DNA from: DAOUJI01 sp965224415
GTDB lineage: Bacteria > Chloroflexota > Dehalococcoidia > Lucifugimonadales > JAGWBF01
Direction: 5' to 3'
Assembly: GCA_965224415.1 (NCBI GenBank)
Contig: CBDCZB010000004.1
Location: 124,001 to 188,000, forward strand
DNA: 64,000 nt
The translations under genes and the position numbers were made by a program. The notes under the pieces were generated by a model that was not told the origin of the DNA, did not search any database, and worked only from the letters and a program-made list of their open reading frames with translations. Position 1 is the first letter of the stretch, and each line of letters starts with the position of its first letter. Shown here in pieces: positions 25,589 to 33,353 of this stretch.

Positions 25589-26902
25589 ATGTTTACCGGG
25601 GCGCAGCAGGTATTTCCAGAGTCGGCCGGTGTGAATGATAAAGGCCACCTGGTTATAGGAGGTTGCGACACGCTGGACCTGGCCGACCAATACGGCACGC
25701 CCCTCTACGTATTTGACGAAGACATGGTGCGAAGCATGTGCCGTGGTTTCGTGGAAGGGTTCACGGCTAAGCATGCGGACACCACCGTGGTCTACGCGTG
25801 CAAGGCCTACGTGAACCCGGCCCTCGCCCGCATCCTGATGGAAGAGGGTCTGGGCTTGGACGTGGTTTCCGGAGGAGAACTGGCCGTGGCCCAAGCGGTG
25901 GACTACCCGTCCCGGCTGGTGTATTTCCACGGCAACAACAAGGGGCCGGCGGAGCTCCGTGACGCCCTCGATTGGGGCATTGGGCGTATTGTGGTGGACA
26001 GCTTCTACGAGCTGGAGCTTCTCGACAAGCTGGCCGGTGAAGCGGGGAAGACTCAGGAGATAATGGTCAGGGTGTCTCCGGGAGTTGACCCCCACACTCA
26101 CCACCACACCACCACCGGCACCCTGGACTCCAAGTTCGGATTTCCCATAGAAACGGGACAGGCCGACGAGGCCGTCCGCATAGCCCTTAGGGCCCCCAAC
26201 CTGGACCTTATAGGCCTCCACTTCCATCTGGGATCGCCCATCTTCCACGTGGAACCCTATCAAGCCGCCATGGACATTGTCCTGGAGTTTGCCTCCAGGT
26301 TCCGTGAGGAAGGCCTGAATCTACGGGAGATCAGCCCCGGCGGAGGTTTTGCCATAGCCTACACCAGGGACCAGGAGCCTCCTTCCATAGGCGAGTACGC
26401 AGACGCCATCGTGTCTTCCATGCTGGAAGGCTGCCAACGTCTGGGCATGGATGTCCCTAGGTTGATCATCGAGCCGGGGAGGTCCATAGTCGGGCGGGCC
26501 GGAGTCGCCCTGTATCGGGTCGGCGCCGTGAAGGATATTCCAGGAGTCAGGAAGTACATCTCTGTGGACGGCGGCATGGGCGACAACATCCGTCCGGCCC
26601 TCTATGACGCGGCTTATGAAGCTGTTGTCGCCGGGAAGGCCGACCGGACCGGCTCGGACCTTGTGACCATAGCTGGGAAGTACTGCGAGTCCGGCGACGT
26701 GCTGGTCCGCGACGTGAGCCTCCCAACGGTGGAGTCCGACGACATCATTGCGATCCCAGCGGCGGGAGCCTACTGCCTGTCTATGGCCTCCACTTACAAC
26801 ATGAACCCCCGCCCTCCTGTAGTGGCCGTCAAAGACGGAGACTCCAGGTTGATGCGGCGGCGGGAGAGCTACGCGGACCTAATGGCCAACGATGTCCTAT
26901 AG
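25589..26902 (+). CDS. lysA: Diaminopimelate decarboxylase
   Basis: PLP enzyme that decarboxylates meso-diaminopimelate to lysine. The 437-residue protein has the PLP lysine in VVYACKAYVNPALARIL near residue 55, LIGLHFHLGSPI near residue 206, the phosphate loop EISPGGGFAIAY near residue 246, EPGRSIVGRAG near residue 293, YCESGDVLVRDV near residue 367 and the active-site Tyr region GAYCLSMASTYNMNPRP. Length is normal. ATG 25589 is chosen by similarity; the longer frame lies in the promoter. It is followed 3 bases later by holB. Confidence 0.93.
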   Translation: MFTGAQQVFPESAGVNDKGHLVIGGCDTLDLADQYGTPLYVFDEDMVRSMCRGFVEGFTAKHADTTVVYACKAYVNPALARILMEEGLGLDVVSGGELAVAQAVDYPSRLVYFHGNNKGPAELRDALDWGIGRIVVDSFYELELLDKLAGEAGKTQEIMVRVSPGVDPHTHHHTTTGTLDSKFGFPIETGQADEAVRIALRAPNLDLIGLHFHLGSPIFHVEPYQAAMDIVLEFASRFREEGLNLREISPGGGFAIAYTRDQEPPSIGEYADAIVSSMLEGCQRLGMDVPRLIIEPGRSIVGRAGVALYRVGAVKDIPGVRKYISVDGGMGDNIRPALYDAAYEAVVAGKADRTGSDLVTIAGKYCESGDVLVRDVSLPTVESDDIIAIPAAGAYCLSMASTYNMNPRPPVVAVKDGDSRLMRRRESYADLMANDVL

Positions 26903-26905
26903 CTG

Positions 26906-27955
26906 ATGTGGCGGGTTAAGGGACAGGACGGTCTAGTCCATCAGCTTGACCGGAGCATACGACAGGGCGTATACGCCCACGCGTACCTGATAGTAGGCCC
27001 GTCCCAGACCGGCAAGCTCACGTTGGCCATAGACATGGCCCAAGCAGTCAACTGCACCGACCCTCCCAACGCTCCCTGCAATGAATGTTCACAGTGCATC
27101 CGCATTGCTTCTGGTCAACACGCCGACGTTGTGGTCCTGGGGACCTCCGCCCCCCAGAGCGACACTGCGGGCTCTTCCGAGGGGCGCCGCACCCGGACTG
27201 AAATCGGCATTGGAGACGTCCGAGATATACAGCGTCTGACCAGCCTGACTCCCGCCGAGGGCCGCACCCGGGTGATTGTCTTCGAAGATGCCCACCGTCT
27301 GAGTGAAGAGGCCTCCAACGCTCTTCTCAAGACGCTGGAAGAGCCTCCCGTACAGGTTATGCTGATTCTTACGACCCACTGGGAAGATGGGATACTGGCA
27401 ACCATACGGTCACGGTGCCGAACCCTGGAGTTCAAGCCAATGGCGGCGGCCCAGGTCTTGGCCGTCCTGACTGCTGACTTCGAGGTTGAAGGAGAGGAAG
27501 CCCAGTTGCTGGCCCGGCTCTCCATGGGCAGGCTGGGCTGGGCGCTTGAGGCCCACGCCGACGCTTCCGTTATGGAGTACCGCCGGGACGAGTTGACGCG
27601 CATCTCCGAGCTTTTAGACGCTACGTTGGAAGACCGTTTCGCTTACGCGTCGGATTTATCCAGCCAGTTCTACCGGAACAGGACCGAGGCCTTGGACGTG
27701 CTGGGCTTCTGGCTGAGGTGGTGGAGAGATATGCTGGTTGTCTCGGAAACGGGGGGGGACAGAGCGGCGGACGTGGTCAACGTGGACTGGAGGGAGAGTT
27801 TAACCAGGGCCGCCGCCGGCTATTCCACGAGCCAGATTTCGGGCTTCATTAGGACTCTCTTGGAGACGATGGAGTCGCTTGAGCGCAACGTCAACGCACG
27901 CCTTGCATTGGAAGCGATGATGCTCACCATGCCTGGCGCAGAAGCCAGGGTCTAA
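26906..27955 (+). CDS. holB: DNA polymerase III delta prime subunit
   Basis: Clamp-loader delta' subunit, 349 residues. The AAA+ module has LIVGPSQTGKLTLAIDMAQA near residue 28 (P-loop with Leu where Thr is usual), a four-Cys zinc element CTDPPNAPCNECSQC near residue 50, VIVFEDAHRLSEEASNALLK near residue 124, and the sensor region ATIRSRCRTLEF near residue 168. The C-terminal collar domain is weakly conserved. Pairing with lysA is not functionally meaningful. Its end overlaps the convergent HNH gene by 4 bases. A tau/gamma paralogue is less likely, as the protein is short and lacks the tau tail. Confidence 0.88.
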   Translation: MWRVKGQDGLVHQLDRSIRQGVYAHAYLIVGPSQTGKLTLAIDMAQAVNCTDPPNAPCNECSQCIRIASGQHADVVVLGTSAPQSDTAGSSEGRRTRTEIGIGDVRDIQRLTSLTPAEGRTRVIVFEDAHRLSEEASNALLKTLEEPPVQVMLILTTHWEDGILATIRSRCRTLEFKPMAAAQVLAVLTADFEVEGEEAQLLARLSMGRLGWALEAHADASVMEYRRDELTRISELLDATLEDRFAYASDLSSQFYRNRTEALDVLGFWLRWWRDMLVVSETGGDRAADVVNVDWRESLTRAAAGYSTSQISGFIRTLLETMESLERNVNARLALEAMMLTMPGAEARV

Positions 27956-28464
27956 GGCAAGTCCATCCAGGGCAGGAATGTTCGCCACTCGTCCAGTATG
28001 GCCCTGTTATGGAGCACATAATAGGGGTTGGCATAGGGTTCTCTAGGATGCTTAGCCAAGTTCATGCCCGCTTCCACAGGAGTCCGCCCGGCCTTTCTGC
28101 GGTTGCAGGGTATGCAGGCCGCGGCCACGTTCTCCCATGAGCTGTCGCCGCCCTGTCGCCGGGGCACTACGTGATCCAGAGTCAGTTCTTTAGGCTGCGC
28201 GCCGCAATACTGGCAGGTGTGCCGGTCCCTGAGGAAGACCTCTTTCTTGGAGAGCTTCCTCTTGGCGAAGGGCCTGCGCACCAGGTTCACCAGGCGTATG
28301 ACCGACGGTATGGGGAAGGTAGTGCGCTGAGTGCGAATCTCGCCCCGCCCGTTGATCAGCAGCTCAGCCTTGCCCTTTCCGATAAGAACTACGGCCCGTT
28401 TAACGTTGCACACGTTAATGGGCTCGTAGTTCAGGTTGATCACGAGGACAGGCTCGTTCAACAT
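27952..28464 (-). CDS. HNH endonuclease family protein
   Basis: A 170-residue HNH nuclease of the small housekeeping family common in Chloroflexota, Actinobacteria and Cyanobacteria. It starts MLNEPVLVINLNYEPINVCN. The HNH zinc-type core has CQYCG near residue 84, LTLDHVVPRRQGGDSSWENV near residue 94 and CIPCNRRKAG near residue 117. The His, Asn and Cys positions are intact, so it should cut DNA, though the role of these chromosomal copies is unknown. A TATAAT lies so close to the ATG that the mRNA may be leaderless. Confidence 0.9.
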   Translation of the reverse strand: MLNEPVLVINLNYEPINVCNVKRAVVLIGKGKAELLINGRGEIRTQRTTFPIPSVIRLVNLVRRPFAKRKLSKKEVFLRDRHTCQYCGAQPKELTLDHVVPRRQGGDSSWENVAAACIPCNRRKAGRTPVEAGMNLAKHPREPYANPYYVLHNRAILDEWRTFLPWMDLP

Positions 28465-28470
28465 TGACCT

Positions 28471-28476
28471 ATTATA
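28471..28476 (-). promoter_or_regulatory. -10 element right at the HNH gene start (leaderless candidate)
   Basis: TATAAT on the minus strand at 28476-28471, only 6 bases before the ATG at 28464. With normal spacing, transcription would begin at or next to the start codon, and no RBS is visible. Confidence 0.55.
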
Positions 28477-28524
28477 CTTCTCGGCGCCGCAGTCAACCAG
28501 CAGAAGGAGGATTTCTCCCGACGC

Positions 28525-29529
28525 CTAGCCCACGGCCAGCGCATAGATCTGTTTTGCCTTCTCAGGCAACGGGTACTCTTGCCAGGAGTCTCCGTTGTCC
28601 AGCGAGCCGTACACCTGGCCGTCTCGGGTGGCGCAATATATCTGGTTGGGACGGCGGTTGTTGATGGCGACGGCCATCATCGTTGAAGGAACTTCGAGTC
28701 CGTGGTCGACTCGTTCCCAAGTCTCTCCCAGGTCAGGGCTTCGCCACAGGGCGCCTATCTCGCTGATGGCTTTTGCTCCCAGAGTCACGTAGAGGGTCCT
28801 GGGGTCATGGGGAGACAGCAGCAGGTCACGGGTGTAGGTGATGGGAGAGCGGTCGGAGATGTCGATAGGCTGCCAGGACTCGCCGCGGTCCACACCGCGG
28901 AACATGCCTTCACGGGCGCTGATGTAGGGCACTCCGGGCTGTGCGGAGCTCACCTGGACTCCGTGCAGGTCCAGCCTGTCCGGCCCGCCTTCCGCAATGC
29001 CCTTGTTGATGGGTTCCCAGGTCTGACCGCCGTCCAACGTGCGGGTCACTCCGCCCACTTCCAAGGCCGCGTACATCTCGTCGGGGTTGGTCGGGTCTGC
29101 GGCCATTGCGATGACCCGGGTCGGAAATGCCATGGTCACCACGTCGTCCCCCAATCTTATGGGAAGAGGCTCCCAACTGTCGCCGCCGTCCTGGGTGCGG
29201 AATATCTGGGCAGGAGCCATTCCGGCGTACATCACGTTGGGGCGGTGGGGGCGGAACATCATCGACCAGACCTGGCTGCCGGTGACAGGCATGTTCAGCC
29301 GCCTCCAATGGTCTCCCTTGCTGCCGCTCCGGTATACTCCATCGTTGGTCCCGGCAAAGACCACGTCAGGCTGGAGCGGATGGATTTCTATTGCCCGGAC
29401 TTCCGGGTTCTCAGGTAGCCCGTTGGTCAGTTCCTCCCATTGGGTCTCTCCGGGCCGCTTGCGGAACAGTCCGCCGGTGCCCGAACCGGCATAAACCGTA
29501 GGTTCTGTGGTCGCCGCTTCCGATGTCAT
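28525..29529 (-). CDS. BNR/YCF48-like repeat beta-propeller protein
   Basis: A 334-residue soluble protein with about six Asp-box/BNR repeats, each with a D/G-x-W signature: KGDHWRRLN, GGDSWEPLP, GGQTWEPIN, RGESWQPID, LGETWERVD and NGDSWQEYP, each preceded by a strand such as VVFAGTNDGVYRS. This builds a six- or seven-bladed propeller of the WD40/YVTN/BNR-like class (sialidase-like, Vps10-like or Ycf48-like). No signal peptide is seen and no catalytic sialidase residues are apparent. Function unknown; these are numerous in the Dehalococcoidia-SAR202 lineages. Confidence 0.85.
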   Translation of the reverse strand: MTSEAATTEPTVYAGSGTGGLFRKRPGETQWEELTNGLPENPEVRAIEIHPLQPDVVFAGTNDGVYRSGSKGDHWRRLNMPVTGSQVWSMMFRPHRPNVMYAGMAPAQIFRTQDGGDSWEPLPIRLGDDVVTMAFPTRVIAMAADPTNPDEMYAALEVGGVTRTLDGGQTWEPINKGIAEGGPDRLDLHGVQVSSAQPGVPYISAREGMFRGVDRGESWQPIDISDRSPITYTRDLLLSPHDPRTLYVTLGAKAISEIGALWRSPDLGETWERVDHGLEVPSTMMAVAINNRRPNQIYCATRDGQVYGSLDNGDSWQEYPLPEKAKQIYALAVG

Positions 29530-29827
29530 ACTTCAAACCTCTACACCTGATTTTGATCAGTCCGGTCGTCGCCGACCGACGGAATGTCGCCGCTTTCGAT
29601 TCCATCAAAAAAAGAGTGGGCTGTCAACATGGCTTACAGAGCCGACAGGCCCGCCATAGACGGTGGACAACGTCGACCGCAGGGAATCCGGCGCATTATG
29701 GACGCTCTCCAGGGAGTATATTTAAACGCGTCCCGATTATACTTTCTTCACAGTCCACTGCTATCTTGCCTGCGGACTCGCGCGCAACGGAGGCAGTGGA
29801 CGGAATGGATGGTTTTGTGGGAGGTCA
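29530..29827. other. Gene-poor stretch
   Basis: 298 bases between divergent genes. Apart from an AT-rich patch (TATATTTAAACGCG at about 29718 and TATACT near 29736) that may hold a promoter for the membrane protein gene, nothing stands out. Short open frames here have no recognisable content. Confidence 0.4.
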
Positions 29828-30394
29828 GTGGGCGATATGACGGCGGGCATCGTGGCCGGATCGATTTCGGCTGTTGTGGCGGCCCTGGTTTCCCTGCCGC
29901 TGCGGTCTCCTGACGACGCGTTGCTCAACAGCGCCACCGTGACGTTCGCTGCTCTGGCGGCGGGTGTGGCCGCTGGTCTGTTGTGGAGAGGAGCCTCCCC
30001 CAAGCGGAGGGGTCTGCTCATATTCGCCGGGCTATGGACAGCGGCCCTTGCAGTGGTCGCCTTGATTTGTGTAGCCGGAGAGACCCAGCTGGACAACTTC
30101 ATCGGCTTTGCACTGCCGTTGGCGGCCATCGTCTTTCCGGTAACGGGCGTTCTGACGGTCTTGCTGGCTAGGAGCTCCCTGGCCAGTCGCTGGCAGCTAG
30201 CGGCTGTTGCCGCCGTGATTGCCCTGGCAGTGGGCATCCCGTTGGCCGGCCAGGGAGACCAGGAAAGCGGCAGGCTTGAACTGCCTCCTAGGACGTACCA
30301 TCCGGCTCCCTCCCAGGGTCCGGACAGCGGCGACACCATCGTCCTCAGAACATTCGGATTCTCGACGGAGAGGTTGGACAGGTCTTATGCGTAA
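29828..30394 (+). CDS. Four-helix integral membrane protein of unknown function
   Basis: A 188-residue membrane protein with about four hydrophobic segments (residues 8-25, 36-53, 63-83 and 88-110 or so, with a further one near 120-138), then a soluble tail ending STERLDRSYA. Not recognised as a family. GTG at 29828 and ATG at 29837 are both possible; GGGAGG at 29819-29824 is 3 and 12 bases away from them. The last 8 bases overlap the YceI lipoprotein gene, so both are coupled. Confidence 0.65.
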   Translation: MGDMTAGIVAGSISAVVAALVSLPLRSPDDALLNSATVTFAALAAGVAAGLLWRGASPKRRGLLIFAGLWTAALAVVALICVAGETQLDNFIGFALPLAAIVFPVTGVLTVLLARSSLASRWQLAAVAAVIALAVGIPLAGQGDQESGRLELPPRTYHPAPSQGPDSGDTIVLRTFGFSTERLDRSYA

Positions 30395-31193
30395 CGCAAT
30401 TCGGCTCCCGATATGGATAAGTTTGAGTGCCGCGCTGGTAGTTTTTCTGGCGGCTGTGGCGGTGTCATGCGGCGGCTCGTCCCCCACATCCACACCCCCT
30501 CCTACGGAACGCCCCACGGAGCCGTCAGCCACCGCTACGTCCGTCGCCGTACCGACTTCAACGGCTGAGCATTCCCCCACCGAGGCGCCGCCGACCGCAA
30601 CGGCGCGTCCTACCGACACCTCTGCGGCCCCCGAACCCACACCAGAGATGGAGGCCGCCGATCAAGAGATAGGCCAGATTGAAGGGGTGACGTTCGTTAT
30701 TGGCGAGGGTTCACAAGCCACTTTCACTGTGGAAGAGAAGCTGGCGCAGCTTCCCCTCCCAAACGACGCCGTGGTGCGGACCGAAGGGCTGACGGGAGAA
30801 GTGCATTTCGACGGGCGCCCCTCGGTGATAGAGATAGACCTCCACCAGCTGCAAAGCGACCAGCCCCGGCGCGACCAGTATATCCGGGAGCGGATGTTCC
30901 CCAACCATCCCATCGCGGTTTTCACCTTGGACGACGCGGGCCAGCTGACTGACGGGTTCACTGAAGGCGAAGAGGTCACGACCCAAATAACGGGTCAGCT
31001 AGAAATACGAGGAGTGCAGGCGCCTGTAAGCTTCGATGTGGAGGCGAGAGACGACGGCGACGCCATATACATTCTGGGACGGACCAGCTTTGTCTGGGAA
31101 GAGTTCGGCATGACGGCGCCGAATTTGGGATTTGTGGTGGTGACCGACGAGGTGAGCGTGGAAGTCCTGCTTGCCGTTACGCCGAAGTCCTAG
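30387..31193 (+). CDS. YceI-family lipoprotein with Thr/Pro stalk
   Basis: A 268-residue exported lipoprotein: lipobox VAVSC (Cys28), low-complexity Ser/Thr/Pro stalk (about 30-85) and a YceI-like lipocalin-fold domain from about 97 (GVTFVIGEGSQATFTVEEKL), with PNHPIAVFTLDDAGQLTDGF near residue 174, TTQITGQLEIRGVQAPVSFD near residue 199 and a C-terminal region DEVSVEVLLAVTPKS. YceI proteins bind isoprenoid-type lipids in the periplasm. ATG 30387 is chosen because the signal peptide starts there; the frame is open further upstream but only over coding sequence of the previous gene. Confidence 0.85.
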   Translation: MRNAIRLPIWISLSAALVVFLAAVAVSCGGSSPTSTPPPTERPTEPSATATSVAVPTSTAEHSPTEAPPTATARPTDTSAAPEPTPEMEAADQEIGQIEGVTFVIGEGSQATFTVEEKLAQLPLPNDAVVRTEGLTGEVHFDGRPSVIEIDLHQLQSDQPRRDQYIRERMFPNHPIAVFTLDDAGQLTDGFTEGEEVTTQITGQLEIRGVQAPVSFDVEARDDGDAIYILGRTSFVWEEFGMTAPNLGFVVVTDEVSVEVLLAVTPKS

Positions 31194-31216
31194 TTCTAGG
31201 AGCCCCTGATCAGGGC

Positions 31217-31255
31217 TCCTCCGGCAGCCAGGTCTCAAGCGACTCGATGGCTTCC
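31217..31255 (-). repeat. Copy of the 3' end of the bifunctional-nuclease gene (39 bp)
   Basis: 36 of 39 bases match 32013-32051. On the minus strand both read as IESLETWLPEE before the stop. Here no gene body is attached, so it is a duplicated fragment. The remaining intergenic DNA to 31438 has no recognisable feature apart from the RBS GAAAAGGAGA before ridA. Confidence 0.75.
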
Positions 31256-31438
31256 GGCTGGAGGGCGTAAGGGTTGTATCTACGGACACCGCGAAGGCGC
31301 CACTGTGACGGCTTGTGGCCGGCCTGAGTGGCAACAGCGTAACCGCAGACCAGGAGGGGACCACGAGAGTGCAGAGAAATTAGAGATCTTCCGGCCTTTG
31401 TAACCCGTACGCAAATTCGAGATGAAAAGGAGACAGTC

Positions 31439-31822
31439 ATGCCTGAACGACAACCCATAATTCCCCCTGGAGTAACCCCGAACCCTAATTTGTCCCCCGG
31501 CATACGCGTCGGCGACATACTGTACGTTTCGGGCCACGTGGGCGCGGATGCCAACGGCAATGTGGCCGAGGGCGCCGAGGACCAGTCCCGTCAGGTGATG
31601 GCCAACATCCGCGCGGTTATCGAGGCTGCTGGTGGACGGATGGAAGATGTCTGCAAGATAACTGGCTTCCTGACCAACATGGACGACTATCCCGCGTACA
31701 ACAAGGTGCGGTCGGAGACATGGCCTAAGGACCCTCCGGCCAGCTCCACTGTCGGTGTATCCTCCCTAGTGCGACCAGAGTTGGTGGTCGAAGTGGAGGC
31801 CATTGTCCGCCTGCCTAGCTAG
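31439..31822 (+). CDS. RidA/YjgF/YER057c family protein
   Basis: A 127-residue protein of the RidA superfamily, enamine/imine deaminases and relatives. DILYVSGHVGADANGNVAEG is at residue 27, VMANIRAVIEAAGGRMEDVC near residue 53 with ITGFLTNMDDYPAYN following, and SSTVGVSSLVRPELVVEVEA near residue 102. The catalytic-type Arg is present in LVRPELVVE, typical of deaminating RidA, and the Glu after it is conserved. A strong GGAGA site precedes the ATG. Next to it lies a truncated second RidA-like gene. Confidence 0.9.
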   Translation: MPERQPIIPPGVTPNPNLSPGIRVGDILYVSGHVGADANGNVAEGAEDQSRQVMANIRAVIEAAGGRMEDVCKITGFLTNMDDYPAYNKVRSETWPKDPPASSTVGVSSLVRPELVVEVEAIVRLPS

Positions 31823-31859
31823 GAATCAGTGAAACGCCTATAGCGCAGAGAACGCCGAC

Positions 31860-32009
31860 GTGACTAGGACTCCTGAAGACTGGCTGCACGAGATGGGGAT
31901 GTCCCTGTGCGAGTCAAACGAGCTGGTGACTAGCTTCGTGCCCACGGTGCGCACAGGATACCTGCTGGGCGTGGCCGGACAAAAGCGAACTGTAAGGAGC
32001 CTTGGCTAA
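31860..32009 (+). pseudogene. Truncated second RidA-family gene (N-terminal 49 codons)
   Basis: Starting at GTG 31860 the frame reads VTRTPEDWLHEMGMSLCESN and continues LVTSFVPTVRTGYLLGVAG. It matches the start of the other RidA subgroup, in which the N terminus is followed by a VPAVRTGNLLFVSGQ-like segment. After GVAGQ the similarity stops and a TAA follows at 32007. About 100 residues are missing, so it is a gene fragment. It overlaps the 3' end of the convergent nuclease gene. It was too short to be seen by simple ORF length filters. Confidence 0.7.
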
Positions 32010-32479
32010 GTTTCCTCCGGCAGCCAGGTTTCCAGCGACTCGATGACTTCCCGGAAAGCTGACGGGACCGAATCGTCAGTAGCGTTGGCTGATCGCTTCA
32101 CCTTGGACATGAACGAGCTATCCATGTATAAGGGAAGTCCCAGGTGGATGGCCAGAGAGACGCCGGCGGCCACGTCCACCTCGGCGTCGACGACGTCGTA
32201 CTTCTCTTGGATGCGCATGACGCCGTGTACTGCGCCGTTGCCGGTGTCCTTGAGAATTATGCCTACGATGTCCGCATTCAACGCTTGGGCCAGGGACGCA
32301 GTGGTATGATGGTGACTCGACAGGTCGTCGGCAAGACCGTGCATATCCGCGGCCAACAGCCTGGCTTGTTCCATTTTGATGCGCACCACGAAATATTTAT
32401 CAGTGTTTTTTACCCGGACCACCAGGCGGGCGCCGCCGCTAGAGCCCTTTTCAATACGATGCGGGTGAATAGGGACCAT
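32006..32479 (-). CDS. Bifunctional nuclease (BFN/DUF151) family protein
   Basis: A 157-residue protein. VVRIKMEQARLLAADMHGLA near residue 30 and NADIVGIILKDTGNGAVHGV near residue 65 correspond to the DUF151 core. YDVVDAEVDVAAGVSLAIHL then matches its VDARPSDAIALAL-like motif, though the Arg and Asp are changed, and GLPLYMDSSFM matches the end. Plant members have RNase/DNase activity; the bacterial role is unknown. ATG 32479 is preferred over upstream starts because GGGAGGGT lies 5 bases before it. A large palindrome lies upstream. Confidence 0.65.
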   Translation of the reverse strand: MVPIHPHRIEKGSSGGARLVVRVKNTDKYFVVRIKMEQARLLAADMHGLADDLSSHHHTTASLAQALNADIVGIILKDTGNGAVHGVMRIQEKYDVVDAEVDVAAGVSLAIHLGLPLYMDSSFMSKVKRSANATDDSVPSAFREVIESLETWLPEET

Positions 32480-32552
32480 ACAACCCTCCCTGATCCGACT
32501 CTGTTGCATCGAGGCAACGTCATTAAACGACCTGACCATTCTCATGCAATAA

Positions 32553-32603
32553 TCTGGTGATAGTATATACTAAGATATTAGCATAGTATATACTATCACC
32601 AGA
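32553..32603. promoter_or_regulatory. Perfect 20-bp inverted repeat, operator or hairpin
   Basis: TCTGGTGATAGTATATACTA (32553-32572), 11 bases, and its exact complement (32584-32603). Each arm also contains the palindrome AGTATATACT, so the site holds two copies of a smaller dyad. It lies 74 bases before the nuclease gene start, in a gene-free stretch. An AT-rich regulator-binding site is likely, but an RNA hairpin is possible. Confidence 0.7.
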
Positions 32604-32720
32604 AGTTAGTGATAAGTTACAGAGCGTGAAATGAGCCGACATAGAGTCGATGATCGAGGCACAAATGACCCTCGCCATCAGAGGGGGAGGGCGGGAGTGA
32701 AGCGACCTTGTTTCCGGTCC

Positions 32721-32753
32721 ACTGGATTCTGGCGCAGGCCAGAATCTAGTGGG
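32721..32753. repeat. Dispersed hairpin repeat, copy 2
   Basis: ATTCTGGC-GCAG-GCCAGAAT (32726-32745), with flanks CACTGG and CTAGTG extending the stem. Compared with copy 1 (4960-4979) the stem has C-to-T and G-to-A changes that keep the base pair. It sits next to the bfr 3' end. Confidence 0.65.
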
Positions 32754-32764
32754 GTTGAGAGGAG

Positions 32765-33241
32765 CTAGTCCTCGTTCTTGATTTGCTGGTTCAGGTATAA
32801 CTCGATGCCGATTTGGTTGATGGTTTCCAGCTGGGTTTCAAGCCAGTCTACGTGTTCCTCCTCGGACCGTACCATCTCTTCCAACATGCCCCGGGTTGTG
32901 TAGTCTCCCACCTGGGCACAATGTGTGATGGCTTCTGTCACGACTTCCACGGCGTTCTGTTCCGATTGGAGGTTCAATTCCAGGTCTTCCTGCACGGACT
33001 CCCCCACCATCACCTGGTTCATACGTTGGAGGTTGGGCAACCCTTCCAGATAAAGGATGTGCCTGATGAGATGTTCGGTGTCCTTCATCTCGTCCGTGCT
33101 GATCTCGCGGAACTTGTTGTACAAGCGTTCAAACCCCCAGTTCTTGCACATCTCCGCTTGGACAAAATATTGGTTGATCGCCGTCAACTCGATAGTGAGG
33201 ATGTTGTTCAGGCGGTCCACTACGCCATCTTTTGCTTTCAT
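32765..33241 (-). CDS. bfr: Bacterioferritin
   Basis: A 158-residue heme-binding ferritin that stores iron. Numbering matches E. coli Bfr: ferroxidase ligands Glu18, Glu51, Glu94, Glu127 and His130, with heme ligand Met52 in DEMK. The sixth ligand, His54 in E. coli, is Asp54 here (codon GAC). Length and order of the four helices are normal. It lies downstream of a bfd-like gene on the same strand, the usual Bfd-Bfr pairing. An extended -10 lies about 50 bases upstream. Confidence 0.93.
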   Translation of the reverse strand: MKAKDGVVDRLNNILTIELTAINQYFVQAEMCKNWGFERLYNKFREISTDEMKDTEHLIRHILYLEGLPNLQRMNQVMVGESVQEDLELNLQSEQNAVEVVTEAITHCAQVGDYTTRGMLEEMVRSEEEHVDWLETQLETINQIGIELYLNQQIKNED

Positions 33242-33291
33242 GTATGGGTCTCCTTTAATTCAACAGGGGCATGTTTCTGCCAAGCGTCGGG

Positions 33292-33300
33292 AGTATAGCA
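33292..33300 (-). promoter_or_regulatory. Extended -10 promoter of bfr
   Basis: TGC-TATACT on the minus strand, about 50 bases before the ATG; an RBS AAAGGAGA follows. Confidence 0.5.
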
Positions 33301-33353
33301 TGTTGATTCGAGAAGCCGGTTGGGGGGAGAGAAACAGGGAGCGGAGGGGGGTC

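Noticed and set aside
30219..30386. N-terminal extension of the YceI lipoprotein
   Set aside because: It overlaps the coding sequence of the upstream membrane protein gene and would hide the signal peptide.
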